Part shown: in pieces, positions 50,857-60,013 of the stretch | How the letters are laid out: each line of letters opens with the position of its first letter | Position numbering within the stretch: the first letter of the stretch is position 1 | From: JAZUOT01 sp045604805 | GTDB lineage: Bacteria > Bacillota > Clostridia > Oscillospirales > Acutalibacteraceae | Length of the DNA: 64,000 nucleotides | Reading direction: 5' to 3' | NCBI GenBank assembly: GCA_045604805.1 | Contig: JAZUOT010000043.1 | Coordinates: forward strand, 21,024-85,023 | Notes under the pieces: model-generated | Seen by the model: only the letters and a program-made list of their open reading frames with translations | The model's database searches: none | What the model was told of the DNA's origin: nothing | Made by a program: the position numbers and the translations under genes

Positions 50857-52956
50857 ATGCAACATAAGTTCAACAAAGAGTCAGACAAATTTTCTTCTGG
50901 AAAGAAAAGATATGACCAGACTTTACGTTCATACAGGGAAGAATCTGGAAAAAAATACTTAAAGAAAATGAACGCAGAATATAACAGAAATTTATACGCG
51001 TCTAATAGAAAAGGAACTGCCACAAGCCGTACAGATACAAATAAAAGCATGCCATCAGTAAAGCATAGTTGTGAAGATAACACCTCACCAAATCGAAATA
51101 CTTCCAATAGTAAAATAACTACAAACAAAAGAGCAGTGTCCACAGAAAATCAGCGTTCTAACAATAATACTTTTTCGGCAGGAAATACTGCCTTGAGAAA
51201 AACTAGTCAAAACAAAAGTATGATATCTACAAGACAGAACACTGCAAACAACACAACAAAAGCTAAAAAGCCATATACAAGAAATAGGCAGACAGTCAAA
51301 GTCACTTTCTTGGGAGGGCTTAATGAGATAGGCAAGAATATAACAATGTTTGAATGTGGAAATGATGCATTTCTTCTTGACTGTGGCATGGCTTTCCCGG
51401 ATAGTGATATGATGGGTATCGACTATGTTATTCCGGACTTTACTTATTTGGAAAAAAATAAAGAAAAGATTAAAGCGATAATATTGACCCATGGACATGA
51501 AGATCATATAGGTTCTATCCCATTTTTTTTGAGAAAAATGAACGTACCAATATGTGGAACAGCATTGACTTTAGGTTTAGTTAAACACAAATTAGAAGAG
51601 TACAATTTGCTTCGCTCTACAAAATTTTATGAAGTTTCTGCTGGTAAGAAAGTAAAGCTTGGTTGCATGGAAATAGAATTTATACATGTCAATCATTCCA
51701 TTCCCGATGCTGTAGGAGTCGCTATACACACACCAGTTGGAACTCTGGTCCATACGGGGGATTTTAAGATAGATTTCACTCCTGCTAATAATAAAACAAC
51801 TGATTTGAATACTTTTGCACGTTTAGGTGACAGGGGCGTGTTAGCTCTTTTTGCCGATTCAACAAATGCTGAATTGTCTGGTTTTACAACAACAGAGCAA
51901 AAAGTAAAAGATACATTTGTTGACTTGTTTAGCGATAATAAAGACAAGCGGATTGTTGTAGCAAGTTTTGCTTCCAATATAGACAGAATACAGCAAATAA
52001 TGGAATGTGCTATACAGTTTGGACGTAAAGTCACATTTTCCGGAAGAAGTATGCTCAACTATGTAAATACTGCACAGGAACTTGGGTATCTGAAAATCCC
52101 AGAAGGGGTAATTATTGATTTAACAGCAATAAACTCATATCCAAGTGAAGAAACACTTTTGGTTACCACAGGTAGCCAGGGAGAACCAATGTCTTCCCTT
52201 TCCAGGATGGCTAATTCAGAACACAAGAATATTAGCCTTACTGAGAACGATATTGTAATTATTTCGGCTCGCCCAATACCGGGCAATGAAAAAGCAATAG
52301 GTTCTGTAATAGACGAACTTCTAAAAAAAGGATGCAAGGTAGTATACGAGTCCATGTATGAAATACATGTATCAGGACATGCCAGACAAGAAGAACTAAA
52401 ACTCCTTCAATCTCTAGTAAAACCTAAATTTTTTGTACCTGTTCATGGTGAGCAAAAGCATCTGCGTAAGCATGCTATGTTAGCCAAAAATATGGGTGTG
52501 CCTGAAAAGAATATATTCATAGAAGATATCGGAAGTGTACTAGAATTTACACCTTACTCTGTTAAAAGATTAGCTCCTGTAGAGGCAGGACAAGTTTTTG
52601 TTGATGGAACAGGAGTCGGAGACGTTGGAAATATTGTCCTCAAAGACAGGAGATTGCTCGGAGAATCAGGTATAATCATTGTCGTTGTAGTAATGGATAA
52701 AGAAACAGGTAAAGTAACTTCAGGCCCAGATATCGTTTCGCGTGGCTTTGTCTATGTAAAAGAAAATGAAGCACTCATGAAAGAAGCAACGTCTGCGGTA
52801 AAATCCATTTTATCAACCTGCTATAGAAATGGTGTAAGGAACTGGAATGATATTAAACAACAGGTAAAGGATAAACTTTCCAAGATGTTTTTCACAAAAA
52901 CCAAAAGGACTCCTGTTATATTGCCTATAATAATGATGGACAGTAGAGAAAGTTAA
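50857..52956 (+). CDS. rnj: Ribonuclease J with long basic N-terminal extension
   Basis: 5'-to-3' exo- and endoribonuclease central to mRNA decay and rRNA processing. Metallo-beta-lactamase core: VTFLGGLNEIGKN from about residue 146, metal motif LTHGHEDHIGSIPFF (first His at about 212), HVNHSIPDAVG, HTGDFKIDF; beta-CASP region with TTGSQGEPMSSLSRM and VSGHARQEELKL; C-terminal dimer domain. The first 145 residues are an extra Lys/Ser/Thr/Asn-rich low-complexity region. ATG 50857 has GGAGGT six bases upstream. 699 residues. gdpP follows 18 bp later. Confidence 0.94.
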   Translation: MQHKFNKESDKFSSGKKRYDQTLRSYREESGKKYLKKMNAEYNRNLYASNRKGTATSRTDTNKSMPSVKHSCEDNTSPNRNTSNSKITTNKRAVSTENQRSNNNTFSAGNTALRKTSQNKSMISTRQNTANNTTKAKKPYTRNRQTVKVTFLGGLNEIGKNITMFECGNDAFLLDCGMAFPDSDMMGIDYVIPDFTYLEKNKEKIKAIILTHGHEDHIGSIPFFLRKMNVPICGTALTLGLVKHKLEEYNLLRSTKFYEVSAGKKVKLGCMEIEFIHVNHSIPDAVGVAIHTPVGTLVHTGDFKIDFTPANNKTTDLNTFARLGDRGVLALFADSTNAELSGFTTTEQKVKDTFVDLFSDNKDKRIVVASFASNIDRIQQIMECAIQFGRKVTFSGRSMLNYVNTAQELGYLKIPEGVIIDLTAINSYPSEETLLVTTGSQGEPMSSLSRMANSEHKNISLTENDIVIISARPIPGNEKAIGSVIDELLKKGCKVVYESMYEIHVSGHARQEELKLLQSLVKPKFFVPVHGEQKHLRKHAMLAKNMGVPEKNIFIEDIGSVLEFTPYSVKRLAPVEAGQVFVDGTGVGDVGNIVLKDRRLLGESGIIIVVVVMDKETGKVTSGPDIVSRGFVYVKENEALMKEATSAVKSILSTCYRNGVRNWNDIKQQVKDKLSKMFFTKTKRTPVILPIIMMDSRES

Positions 52957-52974
52957 GCTTTCAGGTAAATTAAA

Positions 52975-54921
52975 ATGAAAAAAAATTTAAAAGAACATTT
53001 GCCAATATTGATAGCCTTTTCACTAGTTATGTTTTCCATGGCTATCCTGAGTGCTTTTTATAATATCACTATTAGTTTGATACAAATTTGTATCTCTTTG
53101 ATTTCTCTTGTATCTTTTTCACTAGCTATGTTTAATTTTAAGTCATATACAAATAAGCTTTTTTCTAAAACTGCTAATGATATAGACTTTGCTAATATAG
53201 TTGATATAAATAAATTTAATCTCCCTGCTATTATTTTTTCTTTAGGCGGCGAGATTTTGTGGGTGAATAAAAAATTCACGGAAGACGTAGATAACGATTC
53301 GGACATAGTCGGTTCAAGTATAGAAAATATTCTGAGCGCAAACGAAATAGAAAAAGTCAAGAAAGATGTCTGCATAGATATAAAATACAAGGCTCAGTAT
53401 TTTACCTGTTTCGGGGCAGCATTTAAAAGCACTATGACAGTTTATTTTTATAATGATACAAAAATAAAGCAAGAAGCTTTAAACTACAGAGATAGTAGAC
53501 CGGTTGTCATATCTATGCTTTTCGATAATCGTAAAGAATTGGTAGCTGACGAAGATTATGAAACAGATACATTGATGGTCGCTTCGGTGGAGAGCACTCT
53601 TAGACAGTGGCTATCAAACGTAGATGGTATTTTTAGAAAGATATCTAGGGGTAAGTATATATTTATAACTGAAGAAAGATATATAAAGCAATTCAAAGAA
53701 ACTAAGTTTTCGATAATAGATAAAGTACATGAAGTTAAACTCAAGAATAATAACTACGCGACAGTGTCAATAGGAATAGGGCATTTAGCGAAAACTTTAA
53801 AAGAATCTGAGGATTGGTCAAAAAAAGCATTGGATATGGCACTGGGACGTGGAGGTGATCAGGTAGTTATAAAATCAGGGCAAGACTATGAATTTTTTGG
53901 CGGTATGTCAAAGGGTACTACCAGATCAGATACTGTAAGATCTAGGGTTATTGCCTCTGCCCTATCGAACCATATTAGACAGAGTTCAAATGTTTTAATA
54001 ATGGGTCACCGTTTTTCTGACCTTGATAGTGTAGGCTCCTGTATAGCTCTCTGTGGTGCTGCACGTAGAGGTTTAGATAGGCAAGCATTTGTTGTTATAG
54101 ACAGAAAAGAAACCACATCTTCGATTTTGGTGGAGAGTGTAGAAGATAGATCTTCTGAAAAAATATTTATTTCCCCTAAAGAGGCTCTAGAAAAATGCAA
54201 TGATGATACTTTACTCATTATTGTCGATACACATAATCCGGAGTTCATCGAATCAAGAGAGCTATATGAAAAATGCAAAAAAATAGTAGTTATAGATCAT
54301 CACAGGATGATGGTAACAAGGATAAAAAATGCTCTTATTTTTTATCACGAACCATATGCAAGTTCCGCGTCTGAGCTTGTTACCGAACTTGTCCAATATA
54401 TGGGCGATTATACAGTAAACTCGATGGAAGCAGAAGGGTTAATCGCTGGAATAATGCTAGATACAAAAAACTTCATTTTAAAAACTGGAGTTCGTACATT
54501 TGAGGCTGCTGCCTTCCTTAGACGACGTGGGGCAGATACAGTGGAAGTTAAGCGAATGTTTAGTGACTCTATCGATTCATATAAAACTAGGTACGAAATA
54601 GTTTCGCAAGCAGAGATATTTAATAATTGTGCCGTAGCTTGTGCCGACGAATACAATGATGAAAACATAAAAACTGTAGCAGCTCAGGCTGCAGATGAAC
54701 TTTTAAGTATTCAATATGTTAAGGCAAGTTTTGTTTTATTCCAAATACCTGGCGGTATCTCAATATCAGCTAGATCGTTCGGAGATATAAACGTACAAAT
54801 TATTATGGAAAAATTAGGTGGTGGCGGCCATCAAACTATGGCTGGTGCACAGCTTTATGATACAGATATTATAAGCGCCAGAGAACGACTTGTGGATATA
54901 ATAAGAGAAATATCTGAGTAG
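52975..54921 (+). CDS. gdpP: Cyclic-di-AMP phosphodiesterase GdpP-like
   Basis: Membrane protein that lowers c-di-AMP. Two N-terminal membrane segments (about residues 9-55), a PAS-like domain (about 70-150), a degenerate GGDEF domain (about 180-305; no GGDEF motif), then DHH/DHHA1 phosphodiesterase: MGHRFSDLDSVGS (D349, D351), VIDHHR (441-444) and GGGGHQTMAGAQL. 648 residues, as in Bacillus GdpP. Usually followed by rplI and dnaB; here nothing recognisable follows for 570 bp. It lies 18 bp after the RNase J gene, probably one operon. Confidence 0.92.
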   Translation: MKKNLKEHLPILIAFSLVMFSMAILSAFYNITISLIQICISLISLVSFSLAMFNFKSYTNKLFSKTANDIDFANIVDINKFNLPAIIFSLGGEILWVNKKFTEDVDNDSDIVGSSIENILSANEIEKVKKDVCIDIKYKAQYFTCFGAAFKSTMTVYFYNDTKIKQEALNYRDSRPVVISMLFDNRKELVADEDYETDTLMVASVESTLRQWLSNVDGIFRKISRGKYIFITEERYIKQFKETKFSIIDKVHEVKLKNNNYATVSIGIGHLAKTLKESEDWSKKALDMALGRGGDQVVIKSGQDYEFFGGMSKGTTRSDTVRSRVIASALSNHIRQSSNVLIMGHRFSDLDSVGSCIALCGAARRGLDRQAFVVIDRKETTSSILVESVEDRSSEKIFISPKEALEKCNDDTLLIIVDTHNPEFIESRELYEKCKKIVVIDHHRMMVTRIKNALIFYHEPYASSASELVTELVQYMGDYTVNSMEAEGLIAGIMLDTKNFILKTGVRTFEAAAFLRRRGADTVEVKRMFSDSIDSYKTRYEIVSQAEIFNNCAVACADEYNDENIKTVAAQAADELLSIQYVKASFVLFQIPGGISISARSFGDINVQIIMEKLGGGGHQTMAGAQLYDTDIISARERLVDIIREISE

Positions 54922-55424
54922 ATGGAAACAAAGCGCTCTAATGATGTAAAAAATGTCTGAAGTAGAGAATGTATTATCCTAGTGGCAAATGAAGCCTGGC
55001 AAGTGTATATAGATTTTCTTATTGACTGCAGTTTTGGCAGTATTGCCCCTAGCTTAAGGACAAAGCTTTTTGATTTGAAGCAGTATATCTAAAAAGAAAC
55101 TCTTTGCTATGCTGTGCAAAGTGGAACCATGTGTCTCGGATCATTATAATGTCAGTTTAAATACAAGAAAACAGCGTATCGTGGTATTTAAGAAAAATGA
55201 GAATTAAATATCACTGATTCAGGGAGGATAGAAAAACGATAAAATAATAAGCAGTTTACAATGTATTTGTATGTCAAGCTAAAAATAGCTAATTGCTCAA
55301 GCTGAAAGATTTTTTATTAAGTGGATAATATATAAGATTTTTTTGTGTTTTATGTAATAAATTAATATTTACATAGTAAAATTATTTTATTAATTTTTTC
55401 ATATGTGTCTTGTTGCACCTTGTA
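54922..55424. other. 500-bp intergenic region, possibly with gene relics
   Basis: No intact gene. Short open pieces such as VYIDFLIDCSFGSIAPSL (near 55000) and HYNVSLNTRKQRIVVFKK (ending near 55210) are interrupted by stops and match nothing I know. No tRNA, riboswitch or clear terminator was recognised. The last part is very AT-rich and leads into the glgP promoter. Confidence 0.45.
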
Positions 55425-55454
55425 TTGAAATTTAAAAATAGCTTAGTATATAAT
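55425..55454 (+). promoter_or_regulatory. Predicted promoter of glgP
   Basis: TTGAAA (55425-55430), 18-bp spacer, TATAAT (55449-55454). It shows that the frame upstream of 55499 is untranslated leader. Confidence 0.7.
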
Positions 55455-55498
55455 TGTGTTTAGTTGATAGTTACAATGATATGTGGGAGGTTTTTTGT

Positions 55499-57907
55499 TT
55501 GGATTATAAATTGACTAAAGAACAATTTAAAGAAATGTTTGAAAATAAATTATTTCATCATTTTGGAGTATCCTTAAAGGATGCAAGCAACGATCATTAC
55601 TACAAAGCTGTAGCACTTATTATAAATGAGCTCATGAACAAAGGTTGTAAGGAATATGTAAAAAAAGCTGAGGATACTAACACAAAGCAAGTGTATTATT
55701 TGTGCATGGAATTTTTGTTAGGAAGATCTCTCAAAAATTCTCTATATAACTTAGGCCTTGAAAACACTGTAAAGTCTGCTCTTTCTCAGCTTGGAATTAA
55801 GCTAGAAAATCTTTATGAGTTGGAGCCGGATGCAGGTTTAGGGAATGGTGGCCTTGGACGCCTTGCTGCCTGCTTTATGGATTCTCTTGCAACTTTGAAA
55901 TATCCTGCCATGGGATATTCTCTCAGATATGAGTATGGTATTTTCAGGCAAAAGTTGGTTGATGGCTGGCAAACAGAATTGCCGGATTTTTGGTTGCCAG
56001 GGGGGAGAGTTTGGTTAGACCCACATCCAGAAAAGGCAATAACAGTCAAATTTGAAGGTAAGCTCACAGAAAAGTGGGATGGCTCATACCATACCACTGA
56101 ACTTACGAATTATCGCAGAGTGGTGGCTGTACCTTATGATTTGCTTATTCCAGGAAAAAATGGCGAAGGTATAAGTCGGCTACGTTTATGGGCGGCTGAA
56201 TCACCTGATTTTGATATGTCTCTCTTCAATGAAGGTGACTATCTAAGAGCTATGGAACAGAATGCTATGGCTGAAGTTATTACGAAGGTTTTATACCCAG
56301 AAGATAACCACCCAGAAGGCAAAAGCTTACGATTGAATCAGCAGTATTTTCTTGTTTCTGCAACTATTCAGGATATATTTGCAAATCATTTGCGCGTTCA
56401 TGACAGTTTGGAAAATTTACCAGAGTTAGTTGCTATACACCTTAATGATACACATCCTGTGTTGGCTATAAGCGAGATGATGCGAATCATGCTGGATGAA
56501 TGTGGGTTTTCTTGGGAAAAAGCATGGGATATTGTTACTCGTACAATTGCATATACAAATCATACCGTAATGTCTGAGGCTTTGGAGTGCTGGGATGCCA
56601 AGCTATTTAAGCGGAAATTACCAAGGAATTACCAAATAGTACAGGAAATAAATAGGCGTTTTTGTGAAAATATGGATGATTTGGGTGTAGATAAAGAACA
56701 GATTGAACGCATGAAGGTCCTCAAAGAAGGCATAGTACGTATGGCAAATCTTGCAGTAATCGGCTCTCATAGCGTAAACGGTGTTTCATCGCTACATTCA
56801 GAAATTTTAAAGGACACTGTGTTCAAGGATTTTTATGAAGTTACTCCTGATAAATTTAAAAATGTCACAAATGGTATAGCTCACCGTAGATGGCTAAATC
56901 AGTCTAATCCAAAACTTTCATCGCTTATAACTGAACTAATTGGTGATGATTGTTCTCTAAATCCAGAAGCTCTTAAAAAACTTGAAGAATTTAAGGATGA
57001 TAGCTCGGTTCTCGACAGACTTGCACAAATTAAGCTTGCCAACAAAAAGAAACTTGCCGAGTATGTAAAGACTCACAATAACATAGTCATAGATCCTGAC
57101 TCTATATTTGATGTTCAAGTAAAGCGTTTGCACGAGTATAAACGTCAACACTTGAATGCTTTGCATATACTTTCTACGTACCAATGGTTGCGTGAAAATC
57201 CAAATGCAAATTTTGTTCCAAAGACTTACATATTTGGTGCTAAGGCAGCCCCTGGGTACTATTTTGCAAAGCAAATCATACGCTTTATAGCAAATCTGTC
57301 GAATACCATAAATAATGATCCAAGGGTAAAAGATAAACTCAAGGTAATATATTTGGAAGATTATAGGGTTACAGTAGCTGAAAAGCTTATACCAGCTTCA
57401 GAAGTAAGCGAACAAATTTCGCTTGCCGGCACAGAAGCATCAGGAACCAGCAATATGAAATTCATGATAAATGGTGCTGTCACGATAGGCACAGAAGACG
57501 GTGCTAATGTAGAGATACATGAAGCTGTTGGTGATGACAATATATTTATATTTGGTATGAAAACTCACGAGGTCGAATCGATAAGCAAGTCTGGCTATAG
57601 GCCGTTAAATTATTACAACAATAACCCAATAGTCAAAAAAGCAGTAGATGAGCTTATCAATCCAGGATTCTGTGGTATTAAATTTAACGAAATATCACAG
57701 TCTTTGATGTCAAAAGATCCGTACATGGTGTTGGCAGACTTCGCTGCTTACTCAGCAAAACAACAAGAAGTCTCTAAGGCATATCTTGACAAGAAAAATT
57801 GGAATCGCATGTCACTTATAAATATTGCAAATGCCGGCCGTTTTTCATCAGATAGATCTATTAGGGAATATGCTGAAAAAATATGGGGACTTAAGGCCTT
57901 AGATTAA
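55499..57907 (+). CDS. glgP: Glycogen/alpha-glucan phosphorylase
   Basis: Releases glucose-1-phosphate from the ends of glycogen. Seen: PDAGLGNGGLGRLAACFMDS, YGIFRQKLVDGWQ, HLNDTHPVLAISEMMR, NGIAHRRWL, KRLHEYKRQHLNAL, and the pyridoxal-phosphate site EASGTSNMKFMINGA with Lys about 654. 802 residues from TTG 55499, which has GGGAGG eight bases upstream and sits 45 bp behind the promoter; the reading frame extends back into the -10 box and cannot start there. Breaks down what the glg operon at 5.6-11.5 kb makes, but is placed and regulated separately. Confidence 0.95.
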   Translation: MDYKLTKEQFKEMFENKLFHHFGVSLKDASNDHYYKAVALIINELMNKGCKEYVKKAEDTNTKQVYYLCMEFLLGRSLKNSLYNLGLENTVKSALSQLGIKLENLYELEPDAGLGNGGLGRLAACFMDSLATLKYPAMGYSLRYEYGIFRQKLVDGWQTELPDFWLPGGRVWLDPHPEKAITVKFEGKLTEKWDGSYHTTELTNYRRVVAVPYDLLIPGKNGEGISRLRLWAAESPDFDMSLFNEGDYLRAMEQNAMAEVITKVLYPEDNHPEGKSLRLNQQYFLVSATIQDIFANHLRVHDSLENLPELVAIHLNDTHPVLAISEMMRIMLDECGFSWEKAWDIVTRTIAYTNHTVMSEALECWDAKLFKRKLPRNYQIVQEINRRFCENMDDLGVDKEQIERMKVLKEGIVRMANLAVIGSHSVNGVSSLHSEILKDTVFKDFYEVTPDKFKNVTNGIAHRRWLNQSNPKLSSLITELIGDDCSLNPEALKKLEEFKDDSSVLDRLAQIKLANKKKLAEYVKTHNNIVIDPDSIFDVQVKRLHEYKRQHLNALHILSTYQWLRENPNANFVPKTYIFGAKAAPGYYFAKQIIRFIANLSNTINNDPRVKDKLKVIYLEDYRVTVAEKLIPASEVSEQISLAGTEASGTSNMKFMINGAVTIGTEDGANVEIHEAVGDDNIFIFGMKTHEVESISKSGYRPLNYYNNNPIVKKAVDELINPGFCGIKFNEISQSLMSKDPYMVLADFAAYSAKQQEVSKAYLDKKNWNRMSLINIANAGRFSSDRSIREYAEKIWGLKALD

Positions 57908-58001
57908 TCAGCTCAGTAACTTATAACGAAGCTCAGTCTCCTTTGATAACATATCATATACAATGCTCAGAAATAATAATTGTACTCAAAATAAATAATA
58001 G

Positions 58002-58030
58002 TTGTACAAGATGCAAATTAGTGGTATAAT
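58002..58030 (+). promoter_or_regulatory. Predicted promoter of paralog E
   Basis: TTGTAC (58002-58007), 17-bp spacer, TATAAT (58025-58030) with extended TG. It lacks the AATATGCATATT palindrome of copies A-D, so this member is regulated differently. Confidence 0.6.
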
Positions 58031-58095
58031 GTACACATTTGAATGCTATGTTGATACTGTGTTATAGATTTTAAGTTTTCGAAGGGGTTATTGTT

Positions 58096-59205
58096 TTGAA
58101 AAATTTAAAATGTTTATTGGTGTTGTTGTTGGTTGGAACTATTTTTTTTGCGGCTCCGCTTACTAGTTATGCTAAAACAACTACATCTTCTCCATCTACA
58201 AGTGATAGAAACGGCTCTAAAACCAGACCTGCGCCTCAAGCTTTAGGTTCATCCAGTCATGAGTTTAGACTGTGTTACGGTGTGACAATCACAGCAGGTA
58301 CAGGGAGTCATGAGGGGGAAATATGTGCTGAGAGCACTGACCACGATTGGTGGAGATGGCTTGTAACTGAGCATTACTATGAACATAGTTATGAAATAAC
58401 CATAAGAGGAAAAGACAGTAATAGCGCATCTGGCGGTATTGTGATTGAGGACAATGTCGGAGAAGTGAATTTGAGATTTAAAGCAGGATTAAATGCTTAT
58501 AAATCAGGAACATGGGGCTACGAAAGGCCTATTATAAAAATTGGGTCTGGCAACAATGTAACACTTGTATTTGAAGAAGACGTAGAACTTGAACAACATA
58601 GACAAACCACTATAAGCTCAAAGTCTCCCCTTTGTATAAAATCAGCTGCTGGTATTTCTGGAGAATTACGTTTGGGGGCGTGTGACGACGGCATTTATAG
58701 CAACGATACTGTTCGTGTGGAAAATATTACCCTTATAGGGGATCCGGAAGATGGGGGTATTGGCGGAACGTTAATTGACGCTAAAAATATTGAAATATAT
58801 AATTCTACCGTGACATCTGAAACTGATACAGAAAAATATGTTCATGCGAATTCTGCCACATTACATGCGACAGAGAGTGTTACAATCAATGGCAGCTCTG
58901 TCAGTAACAAAAATGGTGACTATGGAATAAGAACAAATGGTAAACTTTCTGTAAATGATATTATAAATGCAGATGGTTCTCGGATAAAATCTCACTTGGA
59001 TTTACACGGGGCTGTTACGGCTGTAGATGTACCGTTTGAGAATGTAACATTGCCTTTAGATTCTTATGAATGTTTTATAGATAAATACGGTTCTGATGAA
59101 AATGTTAAGGTGGACTGGGCTGACTTAGGAAAGCAAAACGAGTATACAGGGAATATACGCTTGAGAGAAGTTAAGCATCTCATTTGTAAACCCACTGTCA
59201 GTTGA
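58096..59205 (+). CDS. Secreted repeat protein, divergent paralog E
   Basis: 369 residues. Signal peptide MKNLKCLLVLLLVGTIFFAAP, cleavage expected after SYA (residue 26), then a Ser/Thr-rich linker. Shared with copies A-D: IVIEDNVGEVNLRF, IKIGSGNNVTLVFEEDVEL, and the end module DLHGAVTAVDVPFENVTLPL. Between them come beta-helix-like rungs (DDGIYSNDTVRVENITLIG, NIEIYNSTVTSET, GIRTNGKLSVND). A tryptophan pair near residue 95 (HDWWRWLV) is unique to this copy. No anchor motif. TTG start with AAGGGG eight bases upstream. Its TGA stop lies inside the -35 box of the yceD promoter. Confidence 0.75.
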   Translation: MKNLKCLLVLLLVGTIFFAAPLTSYAKTTTSSPSTSDRNGSKTRPAPQALGSSSHEFRLCYGVTITAGTGSHEGEICAESTDHDWWRWLVTEHYYEHSYEITIRGKDSNSASGGIVIEDNVGEVNLRFKAGLNAYKSGTWGYERPIIKIGSGNNVTLVFEEDVELEQHRQTTISSKSPLCIKSAAGISGELRLGACDDGIYSNDTVRVENITLIGDPEDGGIGGTLIDAKNIEIYNSTVTSETDTEKYVHANSATLHATESVTINGSSVSNKNGDYGIRTNGKLSVNDIINADGSRIKSHLDLHGAVTAVDVPFENVTLPLDSYECFIDKYGSDENVKVDWADLGKQNEYTGNIRLREVKHLICKPTVS

Positions 59206-59230
59206 CAAAAATTGCAAAGCTTCCTATAAT
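59202..59230 (+). promoter_or_regulatory. Consensus promoter of yceD-rpmF
   Basis: Perfect TTGACA (59202-59207), 17-bp spacer, perfect TATAAT (59225-59230). It overlaps the stop codon of the preceding gene (59203-59205) and fits the high demand for ribosomal protein L32. Confidence 0.85.
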
Positions 59231-59254
59231 TATCTAGTGGTAGGAGGTATCGCT

Positions 59255-59743
59255 GTGCCCATTTCACTTGAGAGCCTTTTTTTAGAGAGCGGAAAAGAGA
59301 AAGATTTAAAATTTAACTTTGATATGTCTGATGTTTGTGTCAATACAGCTAAGCCCTTTGTTTCGGACGTTGCTGTAGAGTTAAAATTAAAAAGTTTTGA
59401 ATCTTTTGTTTTGTTTTCAGCGAAAGTATCTTACGATTTTTCTTATCCATGTGATAGGTGTGCTGAAGTATTTGACACTCACTACGAGTGCGAATTTGAG
59501 CATAAGGTAGTCAATGAACTTAATGACGAAGATAAAGAATACATTTTAGCTGACAACTTCAATATATCTCCAGAGGATATAATAAAAGAAGATATTCTTT
59601 TGTCCTTACCCTCTAAAATACTTTGCAAATCAGATTGTAAAGGCTTATGTCCACAGTGTGGGACAAATCTTAATAACAGTAAGTGTGATTGTAAATCGAC
59701 TTATATAGATCCAAGGCTTGAAGTTTTGAAACAGTTGCTTTAA
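59255..59743 (+). CDS. YceD/DUF177 protein
   Basis: Member of the DUF177 family, almost always encoded just before rpmF and linked to 23S rRNA/ribosome assembly. 162 residues. Zinc-type cysteines in YPCDRCAEVF and CKSDCKGLCPQCGTNLNNSK. GTG 59255 has GGAGGT six bases upstream; GTG 59237 lies upstream of that site and is rejected. Confidence 0.9.
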   Translation: MPISLESLFLESGKEKDLKFNFDMSDVCVNTAKPFVSDVAVELKLKSFESFVLFSAKVSYDFSYPCDRCAEVFDTHYECEFEHKVVNELNDEDKEYILADNFNISPEDIIKEDILLSLPSKILCKSDCKGLCPQCGTNLNNSKCDCKSTYIDPRLEVLKQLL

Positions 59744-59764
59744 TTTTAAGGAGGTGCGTAGACT

Positions 59765-59947
59765 ATGGCAGTGCCAAAGAATAAAACATCTAAGGCTAGA
59801 CGTGACAAGAGACGTGCAAGTAATGTGAATGTTGTTGTTCCTGGTTTTTCTTCTTGTCCGAAATGTGGTGAGCTTAAAGTTTCTCACCAAGTCTGTAAGG
59901 CTTGTGGGACATATAATGGTAGAGATGTACTGAATTTAGAAAAGTAA
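59765..59947 (+). CDS. rpmF: 50S ribosomal protein L32
   Basis: 60 residues: MAVPKNKTSKARRDKRRA start and four zinc cysteines (CPKCGE, CKACGT). The zinc-containing form. AAGGAGGTG close upstream. Last gene before a strong terminator. Confidence 0.97.
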   Translation: MAVPKNKTSKARRDKRRASNVNVVVPGFSSCPKCGELKVSHQVCKACGTYNGRDVLNLEK

Positions 59948-59966
59948 TTTTCAGAAATTTGTTTTT

Positions 59967-59999
59967 AAGCCGGTTACGTGGTAATCGGCTTTATTTTTT
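59967..59999 (+). terminator. Intrinsic terminator of yceD-rpmF
   Basis: Eleven-base-pair stem (59967-59977 with 59981-59991, one G-U pair), three-base loop, then TATTTTTT. Confidence 0.9.
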
Positions 60000-60013
60000 G
60001 TAAGAGGGTACTT

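Noticed and set aside
59978..60013. Upstream start for the DUF512 gene
   Set aside because: It begins in the loop of the rpmF terminator; ATG 60014 has a good ribosome site.
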